Shown: positions 18,120-26,420 of the stretch, piece after piece | How positions within the stretch are numbered: the first letter of the stretch is position 1 | Layout: each line of letters opens with the position of its first letter | NCBI GenBank assembly: GCA_049323895.1 | Contig: JBMOKT010000016.1 | Coordinates: forward strand, 22,695-86,694 | Origin: JBMOKT01 sp049323895 | Lineage (GTDB): Bacteria > Bacillota > Peptococcia > Peptococcales > BICA1-8 | Length of the DNA stretch: 64,000 nucleotides | Direction: 5' to 3' | Position numbers and translations under genes: made by a program | The notes under the pieces: model-generated | Seen by the model: only the letters and a program-made list of their open reading frames with translations | Database searches by the model: none | What the model was told of the DNA's origin: nothing

Positions 18120-18732
18120 TTTGATTACCTCCAAAGATAAGTAGATGTATTTTTAAGAGCGCTCTTATTGCAATATCCGTATTGAAACAACTATTTAGGG
18201 GGGTCTTGAGGAAAAAATTAAAATAAGTAGATCCCAGAACAACTGAGATCATAAATAGACATTTACGATAAAAACTTAAGCAATTTCTTATCCACTGCAA
18301 CTTGAGTATAACCTGTTTCAAAAACATATGATGGAAATGTTTGCAGCATTTTTAGTGTTATACCGGGAAGTATCCCTATAGATATCAGCTTTCTCAAAAT
18401 GCATACCTTTTTATGTCTCTGAAAAGAAATTATATAATTTAATGGTTTATCAAAAGATACTTTAATTTATCAATAATTTCCAAAAATTACTATATATTAT
18501 TGCTTCCTTCTTGAGCCTTTGCTGTCTCAAGTATATCTTCATTTTCCTGTACAGAAGTAAAGCGATAGCTCTAAACTTAACACATGAACATATACTCAAT
18601 GAACCCCCCGAAAAATTTTTTTAAAAACGTAATTAGATACATCAGCTGATTTTTATGTTTGAGACCTGCAGAGTTCCATGGATTTCCATAATTAAAACGT
18701 ACTTTTAACGAAATGAACAGGAGGCACTTAAT
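18120..18732. other. Intergenic region with a FeoA fossil and unexplained remnants
   Basis: About 600 bases. It contains the minus-strand FeoA remnant listed separately. On the minus strand, 18570-18495 also reads as an uninterrupted 26-codon tail (SYRFTSVQENEDILETAKAQ and onward to a stop), which looks like the C-terminus of a lost protein. An imperfect hairpin (ATCCCAG, CTGAGAT) lies near 18223-18241. The right end has the ribosome site CAGGAGG for the rhodanese gene. Confidence 0.4.
18263..18400 (-). pseudogene. FeoA C-terminal remnant, copy 1
   Basis: Reading the minus strand from 18400 to the stop at 18263 gives 45 codons with no start: ILRKLISIGILPGITLKM, then LQTFPSYVFETGYTQVAV and a short tail. 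This is the C-terminal half of a FeoA SH3-like domain (the LPG and GYTQVAVD elements), which in intact systems assists the FeoB ferrous iron permease. The sequence upstream no longer matches FeoA. A second, longer remnant lies at 21169-21491. Only short pieces survive, so neither can work as a FeoA. Confidence 0.65.
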
Positions 18733-19125
18733 ATGCAGTTGGTTAAAAAAATTGAGCAATTCTTTAATAGTATCCCAAAAGACAAGTTTGGAATTGACAT
18801 GATGGAATTTAATAATTTGATGTCATTAGATACAAAAAAAGAGTATTTTCTTCTTGACATAAGAGAGAAGAAGTATTTTACAAGCTTTAGAATAAAGGGT
18901 GCAAAAAATATTCCATTTAAGCAGGTGGGAAATAGGCTAGATGAAATTCCTTTGGATAAAAAGATTATCGTAATTTGTAATACTGGTTTTACGGCGGCTC
19001 AAACATCTTCATTGTTAAATATACTTGGATATAAGACCTGGGTATTACGTGATGGAATAGAAGGATATATTGAAATGGGAGGTCAGATCGAACAGATATC
19101 TAGTAAACTAAAAGGCGTATCATGA
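18733..19125 (+). CDS. Single-domain rhodanese-like protein
   Basis: A 130-residue cytoplasmic protein with one rhodanese fold. The loop VICNTGFTAAQ places a cysteine (about residue 84) at the catalytic position; DIREKKYF and the GAKNIPF segment are the family landmarks. Rhodaneses move sulfane sulfur, for example from thiosulfate or persulfides. A TSUP-family permease gene follows after a terminator, and pairing of rhodanese with TSUP permeases in sulfur metabolism is common, so a role in sulfur handling is likely. Ribosome site CAGGAGG. Confidence 0.8.
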   Translation: MQLVKKIEQFFNSIPKDKFGIDMMEFNNLMSLDTKKEYFLLDIREKKYFTSFRIKGAKNIPFKQVGNRLDEIPLDKKIIVICNTGFTAAQTSSLLNILGYKTWVLRDGIEGYIEMGGQIEQISSKLKGVS

Positions 19126-19147
19126 TTCTCTTAGTTTATTTTTTTAA

Positions 19148-19175
19148 AAAATCAGCCTTAAAGGCTGATTTCATT
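19148..19175 (+). terminator. Terminator after the rhodanese gene
   Basis: AAATCAGCCTT pairs with AAGGCTGATTT, almost without loop, followed by CATTTT. It lies 23 bases after the stop and before the TSUP gene. Confidence 0.7.
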
Positions 19176-19192
19176 TTCTGGAGGTTTGTGAT

Positions 19193-19963
19193 ATGAATTT
19201 AGTAATCTTAACTATAATTTTAGGATTTATAGGCTCATTTATTGCAGGTTTAGCAGGAATAGGCGGAGCAATAATTATGGTACCTTTGTTACATTTCCTA
19301 CCTCCTGCACTGGGTTTGGAAAAACTAAGCATGCAAATTATTGCTGGGGTAACCATCGTACAGGTTATGGTTGCTACAGGAATAGCTGTTCTGGTTCATA
19401 AGTCTAATAATTTCGTGAAAAAAGATTTAGTTGTGTGGATGGGTGCAAGTATAATTATTGGCTCTTTCCTAGGTGGTTTAGGCTCAAAATTTGTTTCTGA
19501 AGATATTTTGAAGTTAATTTTTGCGGTATTAGCACTAATAGCTTCTCTTATGATGTTTGTTCCCCAAAAGGAGACTACCCAAAATCAAGAATTTAGTTAC
19601 AATAGGAGTTTAGCTGTTATTAGTTCTTTTTTAGTAGGGATTTTATCTGGCTTAGTCGGGGCAGGAGGGGCCTTTTTACTGGTACCAATTATGATCTATG
19701 TATTAAAAATTCCTTTGCGAATAACAATAGGCAGCTCCTTAGGCATTGTTTTTTTCTCAGCTGTATCAGGTTTTGTAAGTAAGGTATTAAGTGGTCAAAT
19801 CGTTTGGGGATTAGCTTTGGCAATAATTATGGGAGCTATACCAGGAGCTAATTTAGGGGGCAGGATGAGTAAATATGTTCCAGCTTATTATATTAAATTG
19901 CTTTTGACATTATTAATTAGTGGTTCAGCAATAAAAATGTGGATAAGTATTTTAAATATCTAA
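19193..19963 (+). CDS. TSUP-family (TauE/SafE) membrane permease
   Basis: A 256-residue protein with about eight hydrophobic segments and the two-fold repeat of the TauE/SafE family: GLAGIGGAIIMVPLL near residue 20 and GLVGAGGAFLLVPIM near residue 150. Members move sulfite, sulfoacetate, thiosulfate or other organosulfur anions. Next to a rhodanese gene, a sulfur anion is a fair guess. Ribosome site TGGAGG upstream. The last codons and the following 100 bases are echoed at 21590-21723 upstream of the second YckD-like gene, showing that this region was duplicated. Confidence 0.8.
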   Translation: MNLVILTIILGFIGSFIAGLAGIGGAIIMVPLLHFLPPALGLEKLSMQIIAGVTIVQVMVATGIAVLVHKSNNFVKKDLVVWMGASIIIGSFLGGLGSKFVSEDILKLIFAVLALIASLMMFVPQKETTQNQEFSYNRSLAVISSFLVGILSGLVGAGGAFLLVPIMIYVLKIPLRITIGSSLGIVFFSAVSGFVSKVLSGQIVWGLALAIIMGAIPGANLGGRMSKYVPAYYIKLLLTLLISGSAIKMWISILNI

Positions 19964-20063
19964 AAAAACTTCTTTCAGACCCCCCAAAAAAAATATCTAA
20001 TTACGGATATAGCAAATGAGGGCCCTAAATCACAATATAAATTTATTTAGGAGGTTATTAGGA

Positions 20064-20417
20064 ATGAAAAAAATTATTGGTGTAGTTGTTTTGGCAGCAT
20101 TAGTTTTAACATTAATTGTACCCGGTGCTTTTGCTGCGATTAGCGATACCCAGCAGAAGGAAATTGACAGTATTAATAAACAAATGGCACAACTCCAAAA
20201 GAAAATGATTCAAATATACTTAGATGCAGGTTTAATTACCCAGCAACAGGCTGACTACATGCAGCAAAATATTAATCAGCAAAGTCAGATTCAAAATCAA
20301 TTCCCCAATCAACAATATGGAAATGGATATGGCCATGGCCATGGCTATGGATGTTATGGCTGGGGTAATATGATGAATGGTTATGGTGGTGCTCTTGGGG
20401 GATGGGGCTGTTGGTAA
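20064..20417 (+). CDS. YckD-like small secreted protein, copy 1
   Basis: A 117-residue exported protein: signal peptide (about 1-25, ending GAFAA), a helical DUF2680/YckD-like stretch with Gln- and Lys-rich heptads (about 27-75), then a Gly/Tyr/His-rich tail ending in GGWGCW. The tail carries HGHGYG and two cysteines that could bind metal, which is inference. The start at 20064 has AGGAGG 10 bases upstream. A paralogue at 21724-22047 has the same first 60 residues and the same upstream 100 bases. Its function is unknown. Confidence 0.7.
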   Translation: MKKIIGVVVLAALVLTLIVPGAFAAISDTQQKEIDSINKQMAQLQKKMIQIYLDAGLITQQQADYMQQNINQQSQIQNQFPNQQYGNGYGHGHGYGCYGWGNMMNGYGGALGGWGCW

Positions 20418-20491
20418 ATATGTGTGGGTCAAACCAAGATTCATCAGGCGTTAATCCTTAAATTAGCCAGGGAAGCCAAATATTTTAATTT

Positions 20492-20526
20492 ATAGCAAGG
20501 GTTTAACCACCCTTGCTATTTTTTTT
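20492..20526 (+). terminator. Terminator downstream of YckD-like copy 1
   Basis: ATAGCAAGGG pairs with CCCTTGCTAT around TTTAACCA, followed by eight T residues. Confidence 0.8.
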
Positions 20527-20646
20527 CGCTAGGTTATCCTACTAAAACGAGTATTTATAAGAAACCTTTTATTTAACGCAGAACAATTTTTTACAGTATA
20601 AAACAAGTATAAAACAAGTCAGAAGGGGGTGTGGACTTGATATTTG

Positions 20647-21096
20647 TTAAATCTCTAAATCGGTGAATAATATTGCATATATAAGAAATATTATTCCCGA
20701 TACTACGAAAACATCTGCTGTATTAAATATAGGGTAGTTTATTAGAATGAAATCTAAAAAATCAACAACATACCCTAGCCTAATTCTGTCAATTAGGTTT
20801 CCTAAGGCTCCACCTATAATAAGAGAAATAGAAAGGTTTAAATAAGTATTGCCCTTTTTGATATTTCTAAAAAAGTAAAGCATAAGCGCAATGATAACTA
20901 TTAATGAAACAGTTATTAAAAATGTCTGCTTACCCTGTAGTATACTAAAAGCCGCCCCGGTATTTCTTGCATAGGTTAGGTGGAATATGTTTTGTATTAT
21001 TGGATACGTCTCAATTGGTTTCAGATAAGTTTCTGCTGTATATTTACATAGCTGGTCTATAACTACAAGTAGTGCAATCAGAAAAGTATAAAACAT
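20647..21096 (-). CDS. lspA: Lipoprotein signal peptidase II
   Basis: A 149-residue membrane aspartyl protease that cuts the signal peptide of diacylglyceryl-modified prolipoproteins. Four hydrophobic segments are present, and the family motifs VIDQLCKY (about residue 13), LTYARNTGAAFSIL (about 44), GGALGNLIDRIRLGYVVDF (about 100-118) and FNTADVFV (about 127-134) hold both catalytic aspartates. It stands as a single minus-strand gene between the two YckD-like copies. The window holds at least one likely lipoprotein, the broken deacetylase at 46514. Ribosome site on the minus strand is GGAGG, before ATG 21096. Confidence 0.93.
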   Translation of the reverse strand: MFYTFLIALLVVIDQLCKYTAETYLKPIETYPIIQNIFHLTYARNTGAAFSILQGKQTFLITVSLIVIIALMLYFFRNIKKGNTYLNLSISLIIGGALGNLIDRIRLGYVVDFLDFILINYPIFNTADVFVVSGIIFLIYAILFTDLEI

Positions 21097-21168
21097 TATT
21101 ATTAACCTCCAATATTGTTTATGGAATAAAGTTCTTATTATGTAACTTCAAATAATAAGGGAAATATT

Positions 21169-21491
21169 TTAAGAGTCCATCCTAGTTTTATCTACTGCAA
21201 CCTGAGTATAACCAGCTTCAAAAACATAAGATGGAAAAGTTTGCAGCATTTTTAGTGTAATACAGGGTAGTATTCCATAGACATAAGCTTTCTTAAAATG
21301 CTTTGATCATTAGTGTTTAATTCGGCAACTGTTCCAGACTTTCCTGCATCTAGCTTATCAAGGGTTATTTTACCCATATCAAAAGGAAAGATGAATGCAC
21401 CCATTGCTAAAGATGTTTTTGTTCCACGCTCCTTAATTATCATGGAAAATTGAGCAATGCAAGGTACAATCACAACAAGATACCATTGCAT
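21169..21491 (-). pseudogene. FeoB tail fused to FeoA, frameshifted remnant (copy 2)
   Basis: On the minus strand from 21491, the segment VIVPCIAQFSMIIKERGTKT (about residues 7-26) reads like the last membrane part of FeoB; after AFIFPF the text jumps into a FeoA domain (MGKITLDKLDAGKSGTVAEL, then RKLMSM). Near 21275 one base is missing: in the next frame the expected GILPCITLKM and FPSYVFEAGYTQVAVDK follow to a stop at 21169. So it is a deletion-fusion of feoB and feoA with a later frameshift. Intact Feo systems import ferrous iron; none is complete in this window. Confidence 0.7.
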
Positions 21492-21723
21492 TCTTGTATA
21501 AGTCTTAGTTAAAACATTTGAAATCTTGGGAAGTCTTAGAGGGGGGAGCCTCCATATAGAAAGTTGGTTTTTCCCCAGGCATAAGTTTTGATGTCAAATG
21601 TGGATAGGTATTTAAACTATCTAAAAAATTTTCTTTCAAACCCCCCTAAAAAAAAACTTAGCTGCGGATATAGCAAATGAGGGCCCTAATCAAAATAAAA
21701 ATTTATTTAGGAGGTTATTAGGA

Positions 21724-22047
21724 ATGAAAAAAATTATTGGTGTAGTTGTTTTGGCAGCCTTAGTTTTGACATTAATTGTACCCGGTGCTTTTGCTGCGAT
21801 TAGCGATACACAGCAAAAGGAAATTGACAGTATTAATAAACAGATGGCAGAACTCCAAAAGAAAATGGCTCAAAAATCTGCTGAAGCAGGTTTAATTACC
21901 CAAGAACAGGCTAACTCCATGCAGCAAAATATTGAACAAAGAAGTCAGATTCAAAACCAATTCCCCAATCAGCAATATGGCAATGGCTATGGTTATAGAG
22001 GTTATGGCCGAGGTATGATGAATGGTTATGGATGGGGCTGCTGTTAG
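21724..22047 (+). CDS. YckD-like small secreted protein, copy 2
   Basis: A 107-residue exported protein nearly identical to the copy at 20064 over the signal peptide and helical region, but with a shorter Gly/Tyr-rich tail (GYRGYGRG, ending WGCC) and without the HGHG element. The conserved upstream block (21623-21723) includes the same AGGAGG ribosome site and a fragment of the TSUP gene end. The pair therefore arose by duplication of the TSUP end plus yckD region, followed by divergence. Its function is unknown. Confidence 0.7.
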   Translation: MKKIIGVVVLAALVLTLIVPGAFAAISDTQQKEIDSINKQMAELQKKMAQKSAEAGLITQEQANSMQQNIEQRSQIQNQFPNQQYGNGYGYRGYGRGMMNGYGWGCC

Positions 22048-22058
22048 TATGAGATGAA

Positions 22059-22091
22059 GAAAGCAGTTAATATTTAACTGCTTTCTTTTTT
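22059..22091 (+). terminator. Terminator after YckD-like copy 2
   Basis: GAAAGCAGTTAA pairs with TTAACTGCTTTC around TAT, followed by six T residues. Confidence 0.8.
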
Positions 22092-22374
22092 GAGGGAGGA
22101 GGTATGGATAATTCTTACTAGGTCAGATAAAATTATAATTATAGTTGGAATTATACTATCTTTAAGCATCTTTCTTTATGGTTACAGTATAACTTTAAAT
22201 GATAATTACTTAAGTTCAGAACAAAAAAACCTTATAACTAACAGCAAGAATTACAGCTATTTTAAAAATAATGTTGTAGTAACTCCTCTTGACGAAGATA
22301 TATTAATAAACGGAGGAAAAATATATTTGTGTATTTGTCCTGATATAAAAATAAATATTAGTGATAGATTATAA
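22090..22374 (+). CDS. Small single-pass membrane protein of unknown function
   Basis: A product of up to 94 residues with one N-terminal membrane helix (about 17-33) and a short outer domain ending near CICPDIKINI. I do not recognise a family. The start is uncertain: TTG at 22090 begins in the terminator T-run, while GGAGGAGGT at 22096-22104 would favour a start near 22111, where only an ATT codon is in frame. It ends exactly at the terminator that precedes the P-type ATPase promoter, so it is not in that operon. Confidence 0.4.
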   Translation: MREEVWIILTRSDKIIIIVGIILSLSIFLYGYSITLNDNYLSSEQKNLITNSKNYSYFKNNVVVTPLDEDILINGGKIYLCICPDIKINISDRL

Positions 22375-22410
22375 CACCTCAACTAAGTAATAGTTAATTG
22401 AGGTGTTTTT
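22373..22410 (+). terminator. Terminator upstream of cadA-like copy 1
   Basis: AACACCTCAA pairs with TTGAGGTGTT, followed by TTT. An almost identical structure sits at the matching place before the second ATPase (52614-52650), so it belongs to the duplicated segment. Confidence 0.75.
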
Positions 22411-22451
22411 GTATTTAAAAAATTTTTTTAAATGAGATAAATATTTATGTA

Positions 22452-22511
22452 TTTACAAAAAATAAAACTGACAGTATAATTAATTATGAACACATGAATA
22501 GTCTTTCATAT
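22452..22511 (+). promoter_or_regulatory. Promoter and probable ArsR/CadC operator of cadA-like copy 1
   Basis: A -35 box TTTACA (22452-22457) and a -10 box TATAAT (22475-22480) are separated by exactly 17 bases. About 12 bases after the -10, ATGA (22494-22497) and TCAT (22506-22509) form a short inverted repeat placed where a repressor would block transcription. The same boxes occur at 52692-52720 in copy 2, where the inverted repeat is longer. Assignment to a CadC-type repressor is inference from the adjacent regulator genes. Confidence 0.65.
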
Positions 22512-22533
22512 AATATTTAGGTGGGTGATATAA

Positions 22534-25122
22534 ATGCAAAAAGAATTACTTTTAGAAGGTCTGGGTTGCGCTAATTGTGCACAGAAAATAGAGGATAAGG
22601 TTAAAAAATTAAAAGGAGTAAAGGTAGCTTCAGTCAATTTTGCCACAAGTACAATGAATGTAGAATTTGAGCCCAACAAAAATACCGACCAATTATTAGA
22701 GGAGATTAGAAATATTGTTGTCAGCATAGAATCCCATGTTATATTAACGGAGAAAAAAAGAAGTAAAGATCAGACGAAATCCCTTTTACTATTGGGCTTA
22801 GATTGTGCCAACTGTGCTAATAAGATAGAAATAAAATTAAAAAGTCTAAAAGGTATTAGAAATGTATCTGTTGACTATGTAAATAGAAAGCTGAAATTTG
22901 ATTTAGAAGATAAAAATAAATATCCCCAGTTATTAAAAGAAATTGAAAAAGTTATTAAAGAAATAGAACCAGATGTTGAAATACAAGAAGAGGTAAAGAA
23001 AAAAAATAAGAATAAAGTAGAAATTATCATGAAAGGTCTACATTGTGCCAGTTGTGCTACTAAAATCGATGATAATGTTAAGAAGCTGGAGGGTTTAAAA
23101 GAAGCTAATGTAGACTTTGTAAATAATAAGTTGATTTTATATGTCAAGGAAGCAGATAAAATTGATGCTATAACAGAAGAGGCAGTAAAAATCATCAAAA
23201 AGTTTGAACCCCAATTAGAATTAGAAATTATTAAAAATGATATTAAGCCTAAGGAAAATCAGTCAGAAAAGACCAAAGATAAAATGAAGTTAATTAAATT
23301 AGGAATAGGTGCGGCTTTATTTGCCTTAGCATTAATATTTAAATTTTCATTTAATATAGAATTAGGGTTATTTTTAATAAGTTATGTCCTTGTTGGCGGT
23401 GAAGTATTAACCAGAGCAATTAAAAATATTTTTCGAGGCCAAGTTTTTGATGAAAATTTCTTAATGACTATTGCAACGGTAGGAGCTTTCTTAATTGGTG
23501 AGTTTCCTGAAGCTGTAGCTGTTATGCTCTTTTATCAGGTAGGAGAGACCTTTCAGGATATTGCAGTTAATAGGTCTAGAAAATCAATTAAAGCTTTAAT
23601 GGACATTAGACCTGACTATGCTAATGTACTTATTGATGGTGTGGAAGAGCAAGTAGATCCCGATGAGCTATCTGTAGGTGACATTATTATTGTCAAACCA
23701 GGGGAGAAAGTACCTTTGGATGGTAAGATAATTGAAGGGACAACTATGGTAGATACCTCTGCTCTTACAGGAGAATCGGTACCCCGAAAAATAGAAGTTG
23801 GCGAAGAAATATTAAGTGGTTCCATCAATAAAACAGGTCTGGTTAAAGTCGAAGTAACAAAAGAATTTGGCGATTCCACTGTAAGTAAAATTATTGACCT
23901 AGTACAAAATGCAAGCAGTCGCAAAGCTCCTACAGAAAATTTTATCACTAAATTTGCTAGATACTATACACCGGTAGTAGTTATCTCAGCCGCCGCCTTA
24001 GCCTTTATACCACCGTTAGTAATTGAAGGTGCAACCTTTTCTGACTGGATTTATCGGGCTTTAGTTTTTCTTGTTATATCATGCCCGTGTGCTTTAGTGG
24101 TTTCGATTCCTCTTGGCTTTTTCGGTGGAATAGGTGGAGCATCTAAAAATGGTGTATTGATTAAAGGTGGTAACTACCTTGAGGCGTTGAACTATGTATC
24201 AACAGTTGTCTTTGATAAAACAGGAACTTTAACTAAAGGCGTGTTTAAAGTAACCGACATTAAATTGGCAAATAATTTTACTAAAGAACAATTATTAGAA
24301 AACACAGCACTAGCAGAAGTCCACTCTAATCATCCTATTGCCAAATCTATATTAGAGGCTTATGGTAAAAAGCCTAATCCTGATTTAATTGAGTCTTATG
24401 AAGAAATTGCAGGACATGGGGTAAAAGTCAAGGCTGAAGGCAAAGAAATTCTAGCAGGCAATTTAAAACTAATGGAAGTAGAAAAAATTGAATATCTACC
24501 TAACGCACAGGTAGGGACAGTTGTTCATGTTGCTGTTGATAGAGTTTATGCTGGAAGTATCTTAATTGCAGATGAAATTAAACGGGATGCCAAAGAGGCT
24601 ATTGAAAACCTACGTAAAACAGGTGTTAAGAAAATAGTAATGCTTACGGGTGATAATAAAAAAGTTGGTGAATATGTAGCAAATGAACTAGGGCTTGATA
24701 AAGTTTATACAGAGTTGCTACCGGATAATAAGGTGGAAAAAGTAGAGGAACTATTAAAAGATAAGGGTAAAGATGAAAAATTAGTATTTGTTGGTGATGG
24801 CATTAATGATGCTCCTGTTCTTGCAAGAGCAGATATTGGTGTAGCAATGGGTGGACTTGGTTCGGATGCGGCTATAGAAGCTGCAGATGTAGTTATAATG
24901 ACTGACGAGCCAAGTAAGCTGGTAAGTGCTATTAAAATTGCTAAGAGAACTAAAGCTATAGTTTGGCAAAATATTGTTTTTGCATTAGGTGTTAAAGGTT
25001 TCTTTCTTCTCTTAGGGGCTGTAGGGATAGCTACAATGTGGGAAGCAGTATTTGCTGATGTTGGAGTATCGGTAATTGCGGTTTTAAACGCTATGCGTGT
25101 AATGAAGGTTAAGAATATATAA
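22534..25122 (+). CDS. Cd/Zn/Pb-type P1B ATPase with three N-terminal HMA domains, copy 1
   Basis: An 862-residue metal-exporting P-type ATPase. Three heavy-metal-associated domains at the N-terminus carry CxxC pairs at about C12/C15 (GLGCANC), C90/C93 (GLDCANC) and C171/C174 (GLHCASC). The core shows the TM6 motif SCPCALV (about residue 516), the phosphorylation motif DKTGTLTKG (about 560), an HP motif in SNHPIAK and the hinge GDGINDAPVL. The motif CPCALVVSIPLG is closer to CadA/ZntA (P1B-2) than to CopA, so Zn, Cd or Pb is the likely substrate. It is close to the paralogue at 52775; a CadC-type repressor gene follows. Ribosome site TAGGTGGGTG. Confidence 0.85.
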   Translation: MQKELLLEGLGCANCAQKIEDKVKKLKGVKVASVNFATSTMNVEFEPNKNTDQLLEEIRNIVVSIESHVILTEKKRSKDQTKSLLLLGLDCANCANKIEIKLKSLKGIRNVSVDYVNRKLKFDLEDKNKYPQLLKEIEKVIKEIEPDVEIQEEVKKKNKNKVEIIMKGLHCASCATKIDDNVKKLEGLKEANVDFVNNKLILYVKEADKIDAITEEAVKIIKKFEPQLELEIIKNDIKPKENQSEKTKDKMKLIKLGIGAALFALALIFKFSFNIELGLFLISYVLVGGEVLTRAIKNIFRGQVFDENFLMTIATVGAFLIGEFPEAVAVMLFYQVGETFQDIAVNRSRKSIKALMDIRPDYANVLIDGVEEQVDPDELSVGDIIIVKPGEKVPLDGKIIEGTTMVDTSALTGESVPRKIEVGEEILSGSINKTGLVKVEVTKEFGDSTVSKIIDLVQNASSRKAPTENFITKFARYYTPVVVISAAALAFIPPLVIEGATFSDWIYRALVFLVISCPCALVVSIPLGFFGGIGGASKNGVLIKGGNYLEALNYVSTVVFDKTGTLTKGVFKVTDIKLANNFTKEQLLENTALAEVHSNHPIAKSILEAYGKKPNPDLIESYEEIAGHGVKVKAEGKEILAGNLKLMEVEKIEYLPNAQVGTVVHVAVDRVYAGSILIADEIKRDAKEAIENLRKTGVKKIVMLTGDNKKVGEYVANELGLDKVYTELLPDNKVEKVEELLKDKGKDEKLVFVGDGINDAPVLARADIGVAMGGLGSDAAIEAADVVIMTDEPSKLVSAIKIAKRTKAIVWQNIVFALGVKGFFLLLGAVGIATMWEAVFADVGVSVIAVLNAMRVMKVKNI

Positions 25123-25195
25123 GTTAAGATAAAATGGTTAACTGTAAAATACCCTTTTATAGTATGGACGAAAATTAAATAAAAAAGTTGATAAC

Positions 25196-25241
25196 ATAAC
25201 ATTAAAACATTACAATATATATTGTAATGTTTTAATGTTAT
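25196..25241. promoter_or_regulatory. 46-bp perfect palindrome, probable CadC-type operator
   Basis: From 25196 to 25241 the left 23 bases are the exact reverse complement of the right 23, centred on ATATAT with the inner arms ACATTACAAT and ATTGTAATGT. It lies between the ATPase stop and the start of the ArsR-family gene, where an autoregulatory operator is expected; as RNA it would form a long hairpin that could also end transcription. A 30-bp version with one mismatch is found at 55434-55463 behind the second ATPase. Confidence 0.7.
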
Positions 25242-25254
25242 GGGGGTATATAAA

Positions 25255-25629
25255 TTGGAATCAAATAAACCAGAAAAGATAGATCCATTCATTTGTGAAG
25301 AATGGTTTTGTGATGAAGAAAAAGTTAGGCAAATACAAAGAGAACTTAATAGTATAGAAGGAATGGGCTTAATACTAAAAGCTTTGGCTGATGATACACG
25401 GATTAAAATTGCTTATGCCCTTTCTAAAACGGAAATGTGTGTATGTGATATTGCTAGATTAATAGATGCCAGCAGCAACGTTGCTTCTTATCATTTAAGA
25501 ACTCTTAACTATTTGGGTATTGCAAAAAACAGAAAAGATGGAAAGTTGGTTTACTACTTTATTACAGATGAACGTATTAAAAGATTAATTTGGGATGTAT
25601 ATGAATATGCACAGGATAGAAAAAATTAA
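25255..25629 (+). CDS. CadC-type ArsR/SmtB metal-sensing repressor
   Basis: A 124-residue winged-helix repressor. Near the N-terminus FICEEWFCDEEKV matches the CadC N-terminal cysteine pair, and EMCVCDIARLI in the helix before the recognition helix matches the ELCVCD metal site; together these make the four-thiolate site that binds Cd, Pb or Zn and releases DNA in CadC proteins. The start is taken as TTG 25255, 8 bases after GGGGG; ATG 25240 overlaps the palindrome. The fossil at 55471-55505 keeps the same GGG - TTG arrangement. It probably represses the ATPase gene and itself. Confidence 0.85.
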   Translation: MESNKPEKIDPFICEEWFCDEEKVRQIQRELNSIEGMGLILKALADDTRIKIAYALSKTEMCVCDIARLIDASSNVASYHLRTLNYLGIAKNRKDGKLVYYFITDERIKRLIWDVYEYAQDRKN

Positions 25630-25685
25630 TGTGACCTCCCTAAAAACAATACTTATTACGAAATTAGAAATAGCGGAGTGATATC

Positions 25686-26420
25686 ATGTCTGAACAGTTT
25701 AATCAAATAGATAATAATTTAATAATTAAAGCTCAAAAGGATTTCTCGGCTAAGGAAAAACTTTTTCATATATTTAGACCTAGAATCCGCCTAATGGCTA
25801 TGGATATATGTAAAAGGCCTTTGGATTGGGATAATGATGATGAATTGAGTATAAGCTTAATAGCATTTAATGAAGCTATTGAAACCTTTGATGAGACTAA
25901 AGGGATGAGTTTCATTAACTATTCCCGAATGCTTATTCATAGACGTTTGATAGACCATTTCAGAAAAGAATCCCGTTTCCAACACCTCCCTTTAGAATAT
26001 AATGAAGAAGAAAATGAAATATCCAAGCATGAAATAAATGAGGCGGTTGCACAACATCAGAAAGAAGAACGGGCTAGAGATCAAAGGGAAATGATGGAAC
26101 TGTATAATAATAGTTTAAGCGAATTTGGGGTAACTATAGATGATTTATTAGCAGTTTCTCCTAAACATAAAGACACCAAAATTAACCTAATGAAAATTGC
26201 ACAAACTTTATCTATAAACTCTGAACTTATTACAAAATTATATGCTACAAAAAAACTCCCTATTAAAGAACTAATGCTGATTACAGGCAATAGTAAAAAA
26301 GTATTAGAAAAGGGAAGAAAATATATAATAGCTGTAACACTGATCTTAAGTAATGAAGAATTTGCTCCTATTAAAAATTTAATTCGCTTTCCTATTGGAG
26401 AGGGTGGTGAGGCAAAATGA
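25686..26420 (+). CDS. sigI: RNA polymerase sigma factor SigI
   Basis: A 244-residue sigma factor of the SigI group. Region 2 is recognisable in SLIAFNEAIETFDETKGM and INYSRMLIHRRLIDHFRKES (about residues 55-100), and the C-terminal third has the SigI-specific helical domain in place of a normal region 4. In Bacillus it responds to heat and envelope stress, and in cellulolytic clostridia to polysaccharides sensed by RsgI. The stop overlaps the start of the next gene (ATGA), an RsgI-type anti-sigma factor. Ribosome site GCGGAGTG. Confidence 0.85.
   Translation: MSEQFNQIDNNLIIKAQKDFSAKEKLFHIFRPRIRLMAMDICKRPLDWDNDDELSISLIAFNEAIETFDETKGMSFINYSRMLIHRRLIDHFRKESRFQHLPLEYNEEENEISKHEINEAVAQHQKEERARDQREMMELYNNSLSEFGVTIDDLLAVSPKHKDTKINLMKIAQTLSINSELITKLYATKKLPIKELMLITGNSKKVLEKGRKYIIAVTLILSNEEFAPIKNLIRFPIGEGGEAK

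Noticed and set aside
20590..20625. Tandem 11-base repeat TATAAAACAAG twice
   Set aside because: Only two units, no spacers or further copies; not a CRISPR or meaningful satellite.
23616..23948. Long antisense frames opposite the P-type ATPase genes
   Set aside because: They occur at the same place in both ATPase copies because of codon structure; the plus-strand protein is fully conserved.
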